Assembly: GCA_022496805.1 (NCBI GenBank)
Contig: CM040089.1
Span: 41,276,372-41,340,371, forward strand
From: Pohlia nutans
Lineage: Eukaryota > Streptophyta > Bryopsida > Bryales > Mniaceae
Direction: 5' to 3'
Length of the DNA stretch: 64,000 nucleotides
This document shows positions 46,676-58,203 of the stretch, piece after piece; the first letter of the stretch is position 1; every line of letters begins with the position of its first letter. The position numbers and the translations under genes are program-made. The notes beneath the pieces were generated by a model. That model worked only from the letters and a program-made list of their open reading frames with translations, did no database searches and was not told the origin of the DNA.

Positions 46676-49600
46676 TCAATTATCAGGTCCTCCAAGTATA
46701 ACCTGCCAAAATAGGGTAACGTCAGCATCTGACCGAAAACGGCTTCAACTTAATACTCAACTACACTGATTACCGCCATTAGGTTGCCCCAGTATGTTCA
46801 AAAATCTTCTTCAATACATGAAGATTTTAGATATTAGTGTGGGGAAACCTAATGACAGTTATCACAAGGAGAACTATCTGCTTTCAAACCAAAGCCAGCA
46901 TGGAAACATTCGTATAGAGCAATGCATGTAAGAACAACTAACAGGATTTTCAGTAAAATTACAGCGTTTCAAGGACTTTTAGACATCATGTTAGGGTAAT
47001 CACAAGGAGGCCCTCTGTGTATCATGTCCTCTGTATGATCACTGTGACCATAGGGAGAACTCTGAATGAATCATGGCGTAGATTTCTTTATGATGTTGTC
47101 TAAAAGTTCCTGAAAGGGTGTAAATTTACTGAAAACCATGTTAGGAAATGGTAGGCAACATGGTGGTCAGGAGAGAGAACAAAGAGGTGTGAGTCCATAC
47201 ATTGACGTCAGCAGCAAATCTTCTAGCCAACATGATTGCTGCGTTGCGCTCTCGCTCTGAGTCCAACACCAGCATGAAGGTGAGATTCTTGTGTGCTACC
47301 CAGTACATGCTCCGCCCGGCTGCATCACCTCCGCCTCGTGCACCACACAACTGCTTGATCACATCAGATAGACGAGGTCAATACAAACGCATCAGCAAAA
47401 TGATTTCTATGGCAGAGCTGTGACGAGATTTTCACGGATAAGCCCCACGTATGAACTCATATTCAAGACCCATGCATTTGCTAGGATTGGTGATAGCAGA
47501 AGTGAATCTGGTCTAAATGCAAGTCCAAACTCTTACTGGCTAAGGGCAGATTAACATTGGACAAGGTTTACTTAACATGCAGCCATTTTCTAGCTACTTA
47601 GGGCACATTTACACTGGGCTTTTGACAAGGTTTACTTAACATGCAGTCATTCACTGGCTAGGGGCAGATCACATTGGACTTTAGACAAGGCTTACTTAAA
47701 GTGCTGCAGTCATTTACTGGCTAAGGGCAGATTCCACTGGACTTTAGACAAGTTTTAATTGACATGCAATCAATTATCGGCTAAGAGTATATTCACACCT
47801 TTGGACAAGGTTTACTTAACGTGCAGTCATTTACGCAGATTCAGACTGGACTTTGGACAAGGTTTACTTCATATGCATGGTACTGATAGTAAGTAAGATG
47901 TTGTATTAGTTTATGTTTGTTTGGGCACGTCACTGATAATTTAAGTCCAACAATGTGTCGAATCTGCCCCAGAAGAACAATTAAAAATAGCAATTTACAT
48001 TGTGTTTTCCGGACTCACAAGAAATTCAATTCCTTGAGAGAACTGCAGACATTCGTGAGAAAGCAAACCTGCATAGAAGAAGCGTAATCTTCTTTGGCTC
48101 GAATCATTTTTCCTTTGTAAAGCTTCATACGCGATTTATCAATCGCCAACACTTGAAATGAGGACTTGCCCACATGTTGACCATTCTCCTGGAAGATTCT
48201 GACCTGAATATCCCACATGTACAAGTGCATTTTGTCAGACATGGACTAGATAACCAGTTGAGAGCTGGGAGGCATCCATGCAACTGTGGACGTTAAGATC
48301 TCACTTTTTGGTTGTCCAGTCAGTTACCCTTTCCTACTTGACAAACCAGAAAGTGACACTCTGCTGAGCATGCAGGACAACTGGGGTTATGGCGAACATG
48401 CAGGATAAGCCAAAGAGTAGCAGCGCGTCAACAAGAGTATCAGAGTTTCTAAGCATAACGTACATTGAATTCAGCTCCTCCTTTCCGAACCAGTGCTTCC
48501 ACATACTGGCCTAGTCCAGCAGCTGCCACAACCCACAAAGCTGTCAACACTGGACGCACAAGTCGCATGATGCACATGAAAAATGGATCCACACAATAAC
48601 GTGTTGAAAATCAAACAGTGAAAAGCTTCATTGGGGGAGAGCGAAAACCATCAGAGAGGTCTAATCTTCAATAATCTTCAATAAACTATTAAAAAAGGAA
48701 ACCTTACCTCCATCTATAGGTCCCGAGGTTGGAAGCGACTCTCGACTACCATCCGGAAGGATAATGTCAATTTCAAGCTTTTTGCCGACATCCAGAGGCT
48801 CAGGTGCATACTGAGGCCTCGTAGCACCTACAAAAACATAACAAACGCAGAGAATACCCAGCAGTTTCTTAGGAAAACCAATGACAACATACGAATGTTT
48901 AGGATAAATTCCTACTGAGTGATTTACGAGTATATCATTCTATGAACAGTTTGCTAGCGACAAACAACGTCACATGACTAAGAAACAGTTGTTGTCTTCT
49001 TCGATAATATAGACAGAATAATCTTAATGAAAAAACAGAAACAGTCTTCAGCTGCTCACCTACGATGGCTTCGGCCTTGGCTCCAAGGACACGATTCCAC
49101 TGAAATTTGCATTGGCCCAACTCTAAGGAAACTGACTGAGCAGGAATGGTCGTCAGTAACGACCCAAGCCGCTCCTCGCCTTGAAGCTCCAAGTGTGATG
49201 GGGCTTGTGAGTTCAACATCAAAGCATCAACCTATCATCCAGTAGCAAAACATAATGAGTACCTGGACTATGCACAGAAAATTGGGAATGATCGACATTC
49301 AACGTTTAATTACATTTGTTTTTTTGACGAACACATGCTGAACGTTCTTCTGTGACGTAAAATTTGGATCCATCTGAATCATAATTTTCACAATCCAATT
49401 GGCCATGAACTTGATCCTTTAGGGGATAAAAGCGTTAACATCATGAACTGCCATCCCTAGCTAGGCTTGGTATAGATTCATGACATTACCTTCTTACGAA
49501 GGAGAACAACTTCCAGAGCTTTCTCAGTGAGTTGCTGCCGTAGCCCTGAAATCTCGTGTTCCATGTCCATGACCTTACTCGGTGCGTGCAGCATTGATAT

Positions 49601-51018
49601 TCTGCGGGCTTCTTTGACCTCAATCCTCAGCTCCATCAGCTCCTGCACACACACATACCTTTGGTATAAATCCTCTACCTTCCAATACATTCAATTAGCC
49701 TTCAATTAGCAAAGTGGTTTAAGCATGAGTTGACTAAATGTCTGTAGCCACTCATCTTTGAATGGAAATATGATTCTCTACTATCCCTTCAATAGTTTTC
49801 TACAACCTCCGACTTTGAATGATTTCATGAGAATTCATATAAAATGCTTCAAGTGATGGAAAGAGTATCCTCCACTTTAATTGAGTCTATCAATCTGTCG
49901 TGGTTTTCTACCTCTTGGTCGGCTTGACTCAGAGTGTGAGCCTGCTCTTCCAACGCTTGTTGACAACGAAGCGCGGTGGCCCGTGCAGCCTCAATCTCAG
50001 CCTGGGCTTCTTGCCGCTCCTTCTCGATGATGAGCTTTGCATCCTCCGAAGCCTGAACCAACGCACATAGCATCAACAAGACCTTCTACAACTGGGGGCC
50101 TTTGAAAATGTAACTATGCAGACTGTGATATCACTAATCACTGGAACATGGACTGCAGAAATTATGTCCACTGAGGAAATGCCACAACCTTTTGGAAAAG
50201 GGCAGCCAGCTTCCTTGACTCTTCCCTTTCCTGTATAACCTCCATCTCCCGTTGTGACCATTGAGTTTCTACTGCTTCCAGCTGAGACAATCCCAAAAGA
50301 CTCATGTCAAACGTTCGTCTTCAAAAGGGAACTTACAACTTTTGAACGATCCAAAATGAGCTCAGAAAAGCACGAAAGTGTCCAAAAATTAAAGGCTCTT
50401 GTTCCAGTTTACATTACAAAAGATGAAAACGTACAGTGATTTGTGCTTCAGAGACATCTTCCTTGTTCCGACCAGCAACGCGGCCTGAAAGATCATCCAG
50501 CAACCCACGCAGCTTTTTTATAAGCGCTGGTCTGTCCAGGAGAGCCACTTCTTTTGCCCTTCGCTGCACACAGCCAAACCGTTCAAAACACAAGCAATGG
50601 TACAAAAAGCAACTCATAAAACTGTAATTATTAAAAAAAATCGATTCACGTGAGACATTAACAGATGAATTCAGCTCGTGAAATAAACGTCCCTAAAATT
50701 CGACAGCGAATTGCACCTAATGTGTATGCAATCGGCACAGACAAGCTTAGACTACCGAGTTCAAACCAAAAGTATCTTCTTGCTGCAATGAATATGAATG
50801 TTTTTTCTTTGCACGAATGCACATACCTCTTGAGCGAGAATGGCAACAGCGACGTTGGCTATGGATTGTCCCGACTCGAACTTGCTGGCCAAATCACGTA
50901 CCGACATGCGCTTCACCCTCCCCCACAAGTCCGCCGATTCCTTCCCCACGAGCTCGCGCGCCGTGGCCAGCCCTTCATTGTTGCGCTCATAGCTCACTTC
51001 CGCCGTCACGCCCTTCAT
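46676..51018 (-). CDS. SCAB-B: stomatal closure-related actin-binding protein homologue, 11 coding exons
   Basis: Minus-strand exons: 51018-50827, 50563-50435, 50281-50189, 50052-49912, 49642-49490, 49231-49060, 48827-48708, 48522-48464, 48203-48069, 47350-47201, 46702-46676 (456 aa), all GT-AG and in frame. It is the paralogue of SCAB-A, with the same landmarks: KRMSVRDLASKFE, LSGRVAGRNKEDV, ASEDAKLIIEKE, MLHAPSKVMDMEHE, AAGLGQYVEALV, LCGARGGGDAA, SERERNAAIMLARRFA. Exons 2-8, 10 and 11 equal those of SCAB-A in length. Exon 1 is five codons shorter, while exon 9 has one codon more and keeps the family-like AKE-Y-SSMQ. The last exon encodes VILGGPDN and a stop. Introns are short (136-718 bp). 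By homology it would be a cytosolic F-actin binding and bundling protein with a dimerising coiled coil and a C-terminal Ig-PH module. Confidence 0.91.
47524..47876 (-). repeat. Minisatellite, about 60-65 bp units, in SCAB-B intron 9
   Basis: ACTGGCTAAGGGCAGATT...ACTGGACTTTGGACAAGG followed by TTTACTTAACATGCAGTCATT recurs five to six times with indels. It explains why intron 9 (718 bp) is the longest of this otherwise compact gene. Confidence 0.8.
49296..49425 (-). mobile_element. Degraded family-A TTAA element in SCAB-B intron 5
   Basis: On the minus strand it starts CCCCTAAAGGATCAAG (after TTAT), then TTCATGGCC, GGATTGTGAAAATTATGATTC and CAGATGGATCCAAATTTTA, which follow family A. The right end is lost. 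It lies 64 nt after the intron donor. The SCAB-A counterpart lies 49 nt after its donor. Confidence 0.65.
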
Positions 51019-51399
51019 GGTGGAACTGCTCCAAACAACAAAAGCAGCAATCCCTAACTAACCTAGTTTGTTTCTCGCAGGTTTTTCAAGCCTCACTCCA
51101 GCAGCCTTCTTGTCGCCATTCTCAATTGCAATCGCCTATCCAGATCCTTCGTATCCATCGCTCACTAATCTGCACAGATCGCGTACGTACGCAACCTCGA
51201 CGGGCGTAACCTTCAAGGGATGGAGGTTTGTGACTACAGTAGCCTTGCTTTTTGCGGTCAGCCAAAGGAACTAAGGAGGGATAAGGTCCACTCAAACAAA
51301 AACAAAAAAATATTATTAAGGAAGCTCCGCCCGAATTGGAGACGCACTGAACCTTGTCCACTCTGTCCACACCTTGATGATGCACGCTGCGTAGTAATG

Positions 51400-51912
51400 G
51401 TCGATTGAGGCTAGGATGGTGCAGATGTGCAGGAATTCCTCATTGGGCGCAGAATTCTGGGGACCAGCCAGTGAGTGTCAGTGGGCCCTCGAACAACGAC
51501 CCAGTCAAGTCATCGCCGTGCAAACCAGACTCACGACGACCACTCTGTCTTCCATTGGAACACTCACTCAATCAGTTTGCCAAACAATCGCCAGAGCAGA
51601 TGACCAACCACTAACAATAGAAAACTGAGGCAATGGCGGAGTCGGTAGAATATCACTCCGTGGATTCCGATGTCGACACAAACAAATTAATTCCGATGAC
51701 GACAGACACAAACGAGCTCCGCTGTAGCTTGTTGGCAATCAAACAGCGCCAGATTCTTCCTGCAAGAAACAGAAACAGACTGCAATGCTCCTCCGATGCT
51801 CAATTGAAATTCAAAAGCTGGGCGCCCCCTCCAAAGCGTAGAATCAATCTAACTGCATGGTGCACCAAATGGAGCCAGAAGACGAGCGATGGGAAGCTGG
51901 CGAGGAGAGGAG
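51400..51912 (-). promoter_or_regulatory. Conserved 5' leader blocks of SCAB-B
   Basis: The minus-strand blocks CTCGCCAGCTTCCCATCGCT with CCATTTGGTGC (51857-51912), GGGCCCACTGACA (about 51476-51488) and GAATTCCTGCACATCTGCAC (51421-51440) repeat the order seen upstream of SCAB-A. A 5'-UTR intron ending at GGAGCAG just before TTCCACCATG is plausible. Confidence 0.55.
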
Positions 51913-52748
51913 CACAGCTGCAATGATGCCAGAAATCGATAAGGAAATCGATATCAGCAATGGATGAAGAAGAAATTGGCTCGGGGCAGAGGAATGGTTC
52001 AATCGAAGGAAGGAAGGCGGGGGCGCCAGAACAGTAGAGGGCGGGGAGCGCGGAAATAGGTGGCCGGTGAGAATTGACCGGGTCTACGTGGGGCGGTGTC
52101 GTTGGTGGGAAAGTTTATTAATTCCTATGAGTTGGGTTTTGGGGGGACTCTTCCATGCAAAGGGAGCTTTTTCTTGGGGACTTTTCGGTTTGGTCGGCTG
52201 GGGACTCTCATTTCCCAAAGTTTGGTCGACATTTAATTGTGTGCCAAACTTGCAAACTTTGGTTGGCGGGGTTGTTAAATGGTTGACATGAACTCACATT
52301 TCAAAAAAGTTTGTTGTTGTTTGCACATGAAACGGCATCTATTATGGCACATGTTGCGGTGTGTTTAAAATCTTCATTTCTTTTTGGCTATTGGATAGAG
52401 TTGACTCTGAATCTCTTTTTCATATAGGATTGAAATTGAAGCTAAAAGAATAATCTAGCTCTATGTGAGCCAAACTTTATGGTTGGCATGCTTGGACATG
52501 GGAATATGGAATATAAATTCACATTTCCAAAAAACCTTGATGTTAAATATATTTCGAATATGAAACGGCATCCATTATCTATTATCTATTATCTATTCTT
52601 ATTTTTTTAATTTATTATTATTATTATTATTATTATCACACCCATGTGTAACCTATTTAATATGCATAAATTAAAGCATCCCATTTAGAGTTTATCTTGC
52701 TAGTTCAAATCTTGTTCTTGTAGGTTAGGTTTTGGATAATATAGAATG

Positions 52749-52751
<3 letters not shown>
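51913..52751. other. Upstream region of SCAB-B
   Basis: GC-rich to about 52200, then AT-rich. It probably holds the core promoter, but no clear TATA box stands out at the expected place. An (ATT)n run lies at about 52611-52636. Confidence 0.4.
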
Positions 52752-52796
<45 letters not shown>

Positions 52797-52799
52797 ATG

Positions 52800-52850
<51 letters not shown>
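52752..52850. repeat. (TA)n microsatellite
   Basis: About 100 bp of TA with small interruptions (ACATATAC, ATGTTA). The IYIYIY frames over it are artefacts. Confidence 0.95.
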
Positions 52851-52853
<3 letters not shown>

Positions 52854-52855
52854 AA

Positions 52856-53943
52856 TTTATTTTTATTTACTTTCTTTTTTTCATTCTTTTTCTTTTTTTC
52901 TTTTTTCCTTGAGTTACCCTCATTGGCAAATAGATAGTTCTATAGATCTTGAATGAATGCACTCTTAATGTAAGATGGTTCCAAAAAGAATTTAGGAATT
53001 AGTTCTTTTTCAATAAAGTATCAATGTTGAATTACAAAGTTGATGTTTATTGTAATTGTCAAGGTAGTTCATGTGAGATTCAAACCTTGACTTGTTTTAA
53101 TTATTAGTTTACCTTTCAAAATGGAATCAAACCATAAATTTTCATCATATATAAATGGTTACATATCCAAGATGCATTTTCAATTATTTCCAAGTTGAAA
53201 TTCAACATAGACCACACAAATGTAACATGTACCTTTATAGAAATATTTATATGGGATTGTAAAGGTAAAAATAAAACCATCAATTATCATCATTACAAAA
53301 GTTTTTTTCCATCAATTATCAATTTTGTTCCATAATATCCCAAAAAGGAATTAAATTGGAATTTAAATAATGTCATTTCATTATCACACCATCAACCAAG
53401 TGAAGATTTAGAACCATTTTCAAAACGTAAAAGATACAAAATAAAACACTTAAATGTTACTATAACATTTAAATGCCACTTTAGCATTAACCCTTCAACC
53501 AATGGAAACAACACTAAAGCACGTACCCTTGATAATAAGTGGATAGGGACTTTTGTGACAATAGGCCAATGAAAGAAAATGTAGAAACTCAAATAAATAA
53601 ATGAAATATTTAAAATAAAACTTAATTTAAATCTCAATTTATTTGTAGTGTAGTAAACTCACTCTTAATATAACATAGTTAACTCATTTTTGTTGTAGTT
53701 GGCTAATTCTTATTTCATACCATATCCAACCGTCAGGATCGGCAAAAAGTAATTAACATGTATAAAGAAATGTCCGAATTTTAGAATTTTTTTTTCCAAA
53801 AGAAACTATTTCTTATGGCGAAAAGGAGAATCGCAGAAAGCATTCACTGAATCTAAAGGAATAGTTGCATCATTTGGAAAAATAATAAAATATTTGGTAG
53901 GAGCTAACGATCTTGATAGCCAGATACGATGATTAACTTGCTT
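52856..53943. other. Intergenic DNA, no gene recognised
   Basis: AT-rich, with a T/C-rich stretch at 52860-52910. Nothing else is supportable. Confidence 0.45.
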
Positions 53944-53947
53944 TTAA

Positions 53948-54517
53948 CTCCTAAACATCCTCACCCCTCTCCAAATTTGGCAGTTTTGCAAAGATGCATT
54001 ATAAACTGCAACTAAGAAGGATATTTTAAACTTGATGTATGAATAAAAGTTGTACATCATGAATTTTAGATTCTATGCATATGGTTAGATTGCGATTGCT
54101 ATCACCAATATTTTTGTAAAAATTTTGAAATTGGAAATTGGAAATTCTTTTGTAATTTGATTACAAATAAGATATTGACAATTTGTACATGATACTTGTT
54201 GTGATTGGTTGAAATGTAAAACTCTAAGTGTAGTAATTTTTGGAAATCTTTTGGTTGCTTGATTTTATGAGTTTAATTTTTCAAGACCACATTTAGACAA
54301 AAATCTTCGAATTTTTTGGAGAATCACTGCAACATGAAATGAAGCATAAAATATTCACAAATCATCCCCTTTCTAATCAGATCACACTTGCATGAAGCTA
54401 TCTTGCCTTAGAAATTTGTAGTATTTTTTTCTCATTGCAAAAAGTGCATGACGGATTAGAAAATGGGGATGAAATATGTACATCGTCCAAAAAATGGACG
54501 ATTGGACAATTTAGGGG
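53948..54517 (+). mobile_element. TTAA-flanked element, family C copy 2
   Basis: CTCCTAAACATCC to CAATTTAGGGG, with TTAA at 53944-53947 and 54518-54521. Same orientation as C1. The interior matches C1 and, inverted, C4. Confidence 0.82.
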
Positions 54518-54521
54518 TTAA

Positions 54522-55056
54522 CCCCTAAATGCATGCAAGGAGCCTCGTGCGGCCATGTTTGATCATTTTTCGCTCAACCATTGATTTTCACCTAGTTCCT
54601 AATTTCAAATGAATATAGTCCCAACTAAGAAAGTGTGGGAGTTGTCTTCTCTTTTCTAGTTCAATGAACTGTTCTTTAGAATTGTTAAAATTGCGTATTT
54701 TACTGCACTTTAAATCTCAAAATCGTAAAATTCCAATACACACTACAAAAAAAAATTCAATCGAATTTGTTTCTATGTAAACTCACCTACACCTTGTTGT
54801 TCATCACTATTATTTACAATTTTCTCTAAAACTTCATACTATTTTAGGCATTTTTGTAATTACTATGACTATTACAAGAGAAAAACTTTGAAAATTTTAT
54901 AAAAATTCATTTTTATTTAAATAGTTATGAAAAAATAAGTGTAAATTGGTTTAACAATAAATTATATGAGAAAAATAACAAAAAAAGATAATATATTTTA
55001 AATTGTGAAAAATTGATGAGGTTTGACCGGGTAAATGTAGTGTAGACACTTAAGGG
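54522..55056. mobile_element. TTAA-flanked element, family C-like copy 3, sharing a TTAA with C2
   Basis: CCCCTAAATGCATGC at the left and ACACTTAAGGG at the right, followed by TTAA at 55057-55060. A single TTAA (54518-54521) separates it from C2. The interior is too diverged for me to be sure it is the same family. Confidence 0.65.
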
Positions 55057-55060
55057 TTAA

Positions 55061-55843
55061 GATAGTTAAGTCACATGTGTTTGCCTCTTGTATTTTTTCA
55101 TGGCAACCCAGAAATAGATTTTGCCTACTTAAGATTCTCCCTAAAATGTACCCTGTGTGAAGATCTGGGAACTCAATTACCATGAAAAGAAAACATTTTG
55201 AGGATCGCTACAACAATAAAACTTGAATACATTCACAACCGTATATGCGTTTTTCAAAGGTAGGGCGGTGCCTTGAGTTATACTGAAAGATTAATTAGCT
55301 TCAACATATTCAACATTGACCTAGCAATGGTTTATATTTGAAAACGTGGGTATGGGAAACAAGTCAAATTTGAGATCACATAAGTTATATCATTCTAAAC
55401 TCAATTAGCCCTTACTTAAAAGTCGTTTCCTGATTTAGAAATAAAATGTTAATTTTGAGCTTTAACCTCAAAATATAGAAGTAATTGACATTCTAAAAAT
55501 GTAAGTACATATTATTCTTGTCATGGATGATGCATGAAAAAGATAATTCATAAAAACATTTTTTCATTATCAATAATTCAAGGTCAAAGTGGTTTGAAAA
55601 CTTAGAAATTGAAGCCCGTGGGATTGGAGTTGGTGTAACTTAAAGATTAGAGCATGCACAACCATTCATAGCTAGTAGATGCACAAGGCTGCCGTGAGCG
55701 CAAGCATGAAGAGGCTAGCGTGAAGCAATTTTCCACACGGTAGGCACAAGAGACGACACAAATGATGCCCTACATGGCAAGCTGTCAGTGCATTGGCCGT
55801 GTCTAGAAATGAGGGCAAAAGGCTACTAACAATGTCAGTGTTT
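55061..55843. other. Intergenic DNA, no gene recognised
   Basis: AT-rich with a GC-richer part at 55640-55800. No motif was found. Confidence 0.45.
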
Positions 55844-55847
55844 TTAA

Positions 55848-56408
55848 CCCCTAAACGTTCAACCATCCAGAATGTGAATGATGTACAGAATCAAACACAG
55901 TTTTCTCATCCGTCATTGACTTTTTGCAATGTGGATTTTTTATATAGAAAGTTAGTTTCATGCATGTGTGATCCGATTAGAAAGGGGATGATTTGTGAAA
56001 TTTCCATGCTTCATTTCATGTTGTTGTGATTCACCCAAAATTTCGAAGATTTCAGTGTAAAAGTGCTCATAAACAAGTCAACTCATAAAATTAAGCAACC
56101 CAAAAAATCTCCAAAAATCACTACACTTAGAGTATTACATTTCAACCAATCACAACAAATTTCATGTACAAATTGTCAATATCTTATTTGTAACCAAATT
56201 ACAAAAGAATTTTCAATTTTAAGTTTCAATTTTTAAACAAAAATATTGGTGACAACAATCATAGATCTCACAATCGTATGATAGAATCAAAAATTCAAAA
56301 TGTACAAGTTTTATTCATATATCAAGTTCAAAATATCCCTCTTAGTTACATTTCATAAGACATCTTTAAAATTCTCCAAATCTGGGGAGGGATGAGGACG
56401 TTTAGGGA
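55848..56408 (-). mobile_element. TTAA-flanked element, family C copy 4 (inverted)
   Basis: CCCCTAAACGTTC after TTAA (55844-55847). The right end GACGTTTAGGGA is followed by TAAA. Its complement follows C2 almost throughout (GATATTTT-AACTTGAT-TATGAATAAAA). Confidence 0.8.
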
Positions 56409-56836
56409 TAAAAAAGGATCGTAATTGCATTTCATTCTCTTGTACTGTATTTTTTTTAAACTTGAAAATGTCCAGTGACCGGCCAGAATGTGGTCAGCTG
56501 GGCACTAAAGGGTTTACAGTACCATTAAAATAATGGGGGTTGCATGAGACGGTGATGTCATTTAAAAATTGAAGCTAATGCTGGAGTCACTATATTTATG
56601 CATGAGAAGTGCATAACACTTCAATCCCATCTTCAGATTGTGGTCTCAAAATTCCCTCCAAAAGAGTCTTGTTGCCCACATTTGCCTGCGCATGAAACTT
56701 ACCTGGACAACTATGTTTCAGTTTTTGAACTTCTTCCAATTTGGAAAGGACGTCCAACTCAGTGCTGCTTTTGTACATATGAAGCCGAGGTCGTTTTTCT
56801 GGGGCTGATTCAACTAAATTTCAGCCCCTACTTAGG

Positions 56837-57935
56837 GGCCGTTTACACTATGGCTGAAGGTCGAGAGGTTGTCAAATTTCACCAATCACATTGTAAGATT
56901 GCAAGAAAGACATAAATTGGTCTCTCGGCCCTTCACACTAGAGGTCAAAGTTTAACCCTTTAGTGCCCAGGGTACTGTAGCAGACAGCTCTGGATTTCAG
57001 TGGGTTTTTCCACTGTGGTTGAGACTACCAAAAATAGAATGGGTTAAATTAGAAAGTAACCGTACAATTCTATTCTCAACTCGAGAGCACACATTTTATT
57101 AAAATTTGAGAATCATCTGATGGTGGGATCGGAAGATTATAGTATGTATTTGAACTGTATAATGCACGCTCAAAAACGAGATTTTTTTTGGGGGGGGGGG
57201 GGGGTGTGTGACTTCAAAGTTAAATAGAATTTGAGGTAAAATTTCAAAAATAAAAGCAAAGAAGTTCAGCTATGCCCTATGTCAACACCTCTCCGTTGCA
57301 ATCTTTCATATCAAAAATAGACTCACACATAATTATTGTGAGATTTATAAGTGAAAGTGACTTGTCCATGTACGGTTTAGGACAAAATTTTATACGTTGA
57401 AAATTGACAAGAGTGGGTACATTAGTCAAGATCGGATTACACACACTAATGGAAGATGAAGAAGAGAACACAATCCAAAAAAATAAAACAAGATAACAAA
57501 CTTCCAAACACAAGAAATACTACACAATACATATGTTGTATTTGTAAGTATTTACTATATTTTCAAGTATTTGCAGTATTTTTGCGTTCTGTTGATAGGT
57601 ATTTTGATAGTTGTACAATTCCAAATTGAAAATTTCTTTTTCTGGAAGGTGCGTAATGTATGTGCGCAAATCTGAACTTCAAAACTGAAGTTCCAATTCT
57701 TCACGGATTCTCTGCTATTTGCATTTGGACGTTGTAGTGACCATAATGTGGTTTGCTGGGCACTAAAGGGTTAAAGATCGTTGCCCTTCAAAATGCCTAC
57801 ATAGTAGCACTTTTTGACCATTTTGGCGCCAAGGAGTGACATACTCTTGAGGGAGAATTGGGTTGAACGAGAATTGAAACCCAATTCTCCCTCGAGAGGT
57901 CGTTGAATTCTTTCGATAAACTAATTTTTAACCCA
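56837..57935 (+). mobile_element. Dispersed repeat family D, copy 3, split by E1
   Basis: Left piece 56837-56951 (CCGTTTACACTATGGCTGAAGG ... TTCACACTAGAGGTCAAAG), right piece from 57775 (ATGCCTACATAGTAGCACTTTTTGACC ... CGCCAAGG ... AACCCAATTCTCCCTCGAGAGG). The two pieces are contiguous in the copy at 45490-45700. Confidence 0.65.
56956..57770. mobile_element. TTAA-flanked element, family E copy 1 (815 bp)
   Basis: TIRs CCCTTTAGTGCCCAG and CTGGGCACTAAAGGG, flanked by TTAA at 56952-56955 and 57771-57774, inserted in a D repeat. It contains a G run at about 57188-57203. Confidence 0.87.
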
Positions 57936-58199
57936 AATTCTATTTAATTTTGAAGTCACACACCCTCTAAAATCTCATTTTTGAGTGTGCATTATACACT
58001 TCAAAGATATACTATAATCCTGCAATTCCACTATTTGATGATTCTCTAATTTTGGCAATATGTCTCCACTCTAGCTGAGAATACAATTGTACGGTTACTT
58101 TCTAATTTAATCCGTTCTATTTCTGATAGTATTAATCATGGTGTAAAAAATCCACTGAAATCCAGTGCATGAAGCTACAATACTCTAGGCACTAAAAGG
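57932..58199 (-). mobile_element. Half-length family-E derivative, inverted
   Basis: Ends GGCACTAAAAGG before TTAA (58200-58203) and starts just after TTAACCC at 57928. It matches the complement of the left 290 bp of E1 (AAATTCTATTTAA-TTTGAAGTCACACACC ... CCACTGAAATCCAG). It is a deletion derivative, or a truncated copy ending at a fresh TTAA. Confidence 0.72.
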
Positions 58200-58203
58200 T
58201 TAA

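Noticed and set aside
52732..52956. Frames of 63-74 codons reading IYIYIYIY
   Set aside because: Pure translation of the (TA)n microsatellite and a T/C-rich flank.
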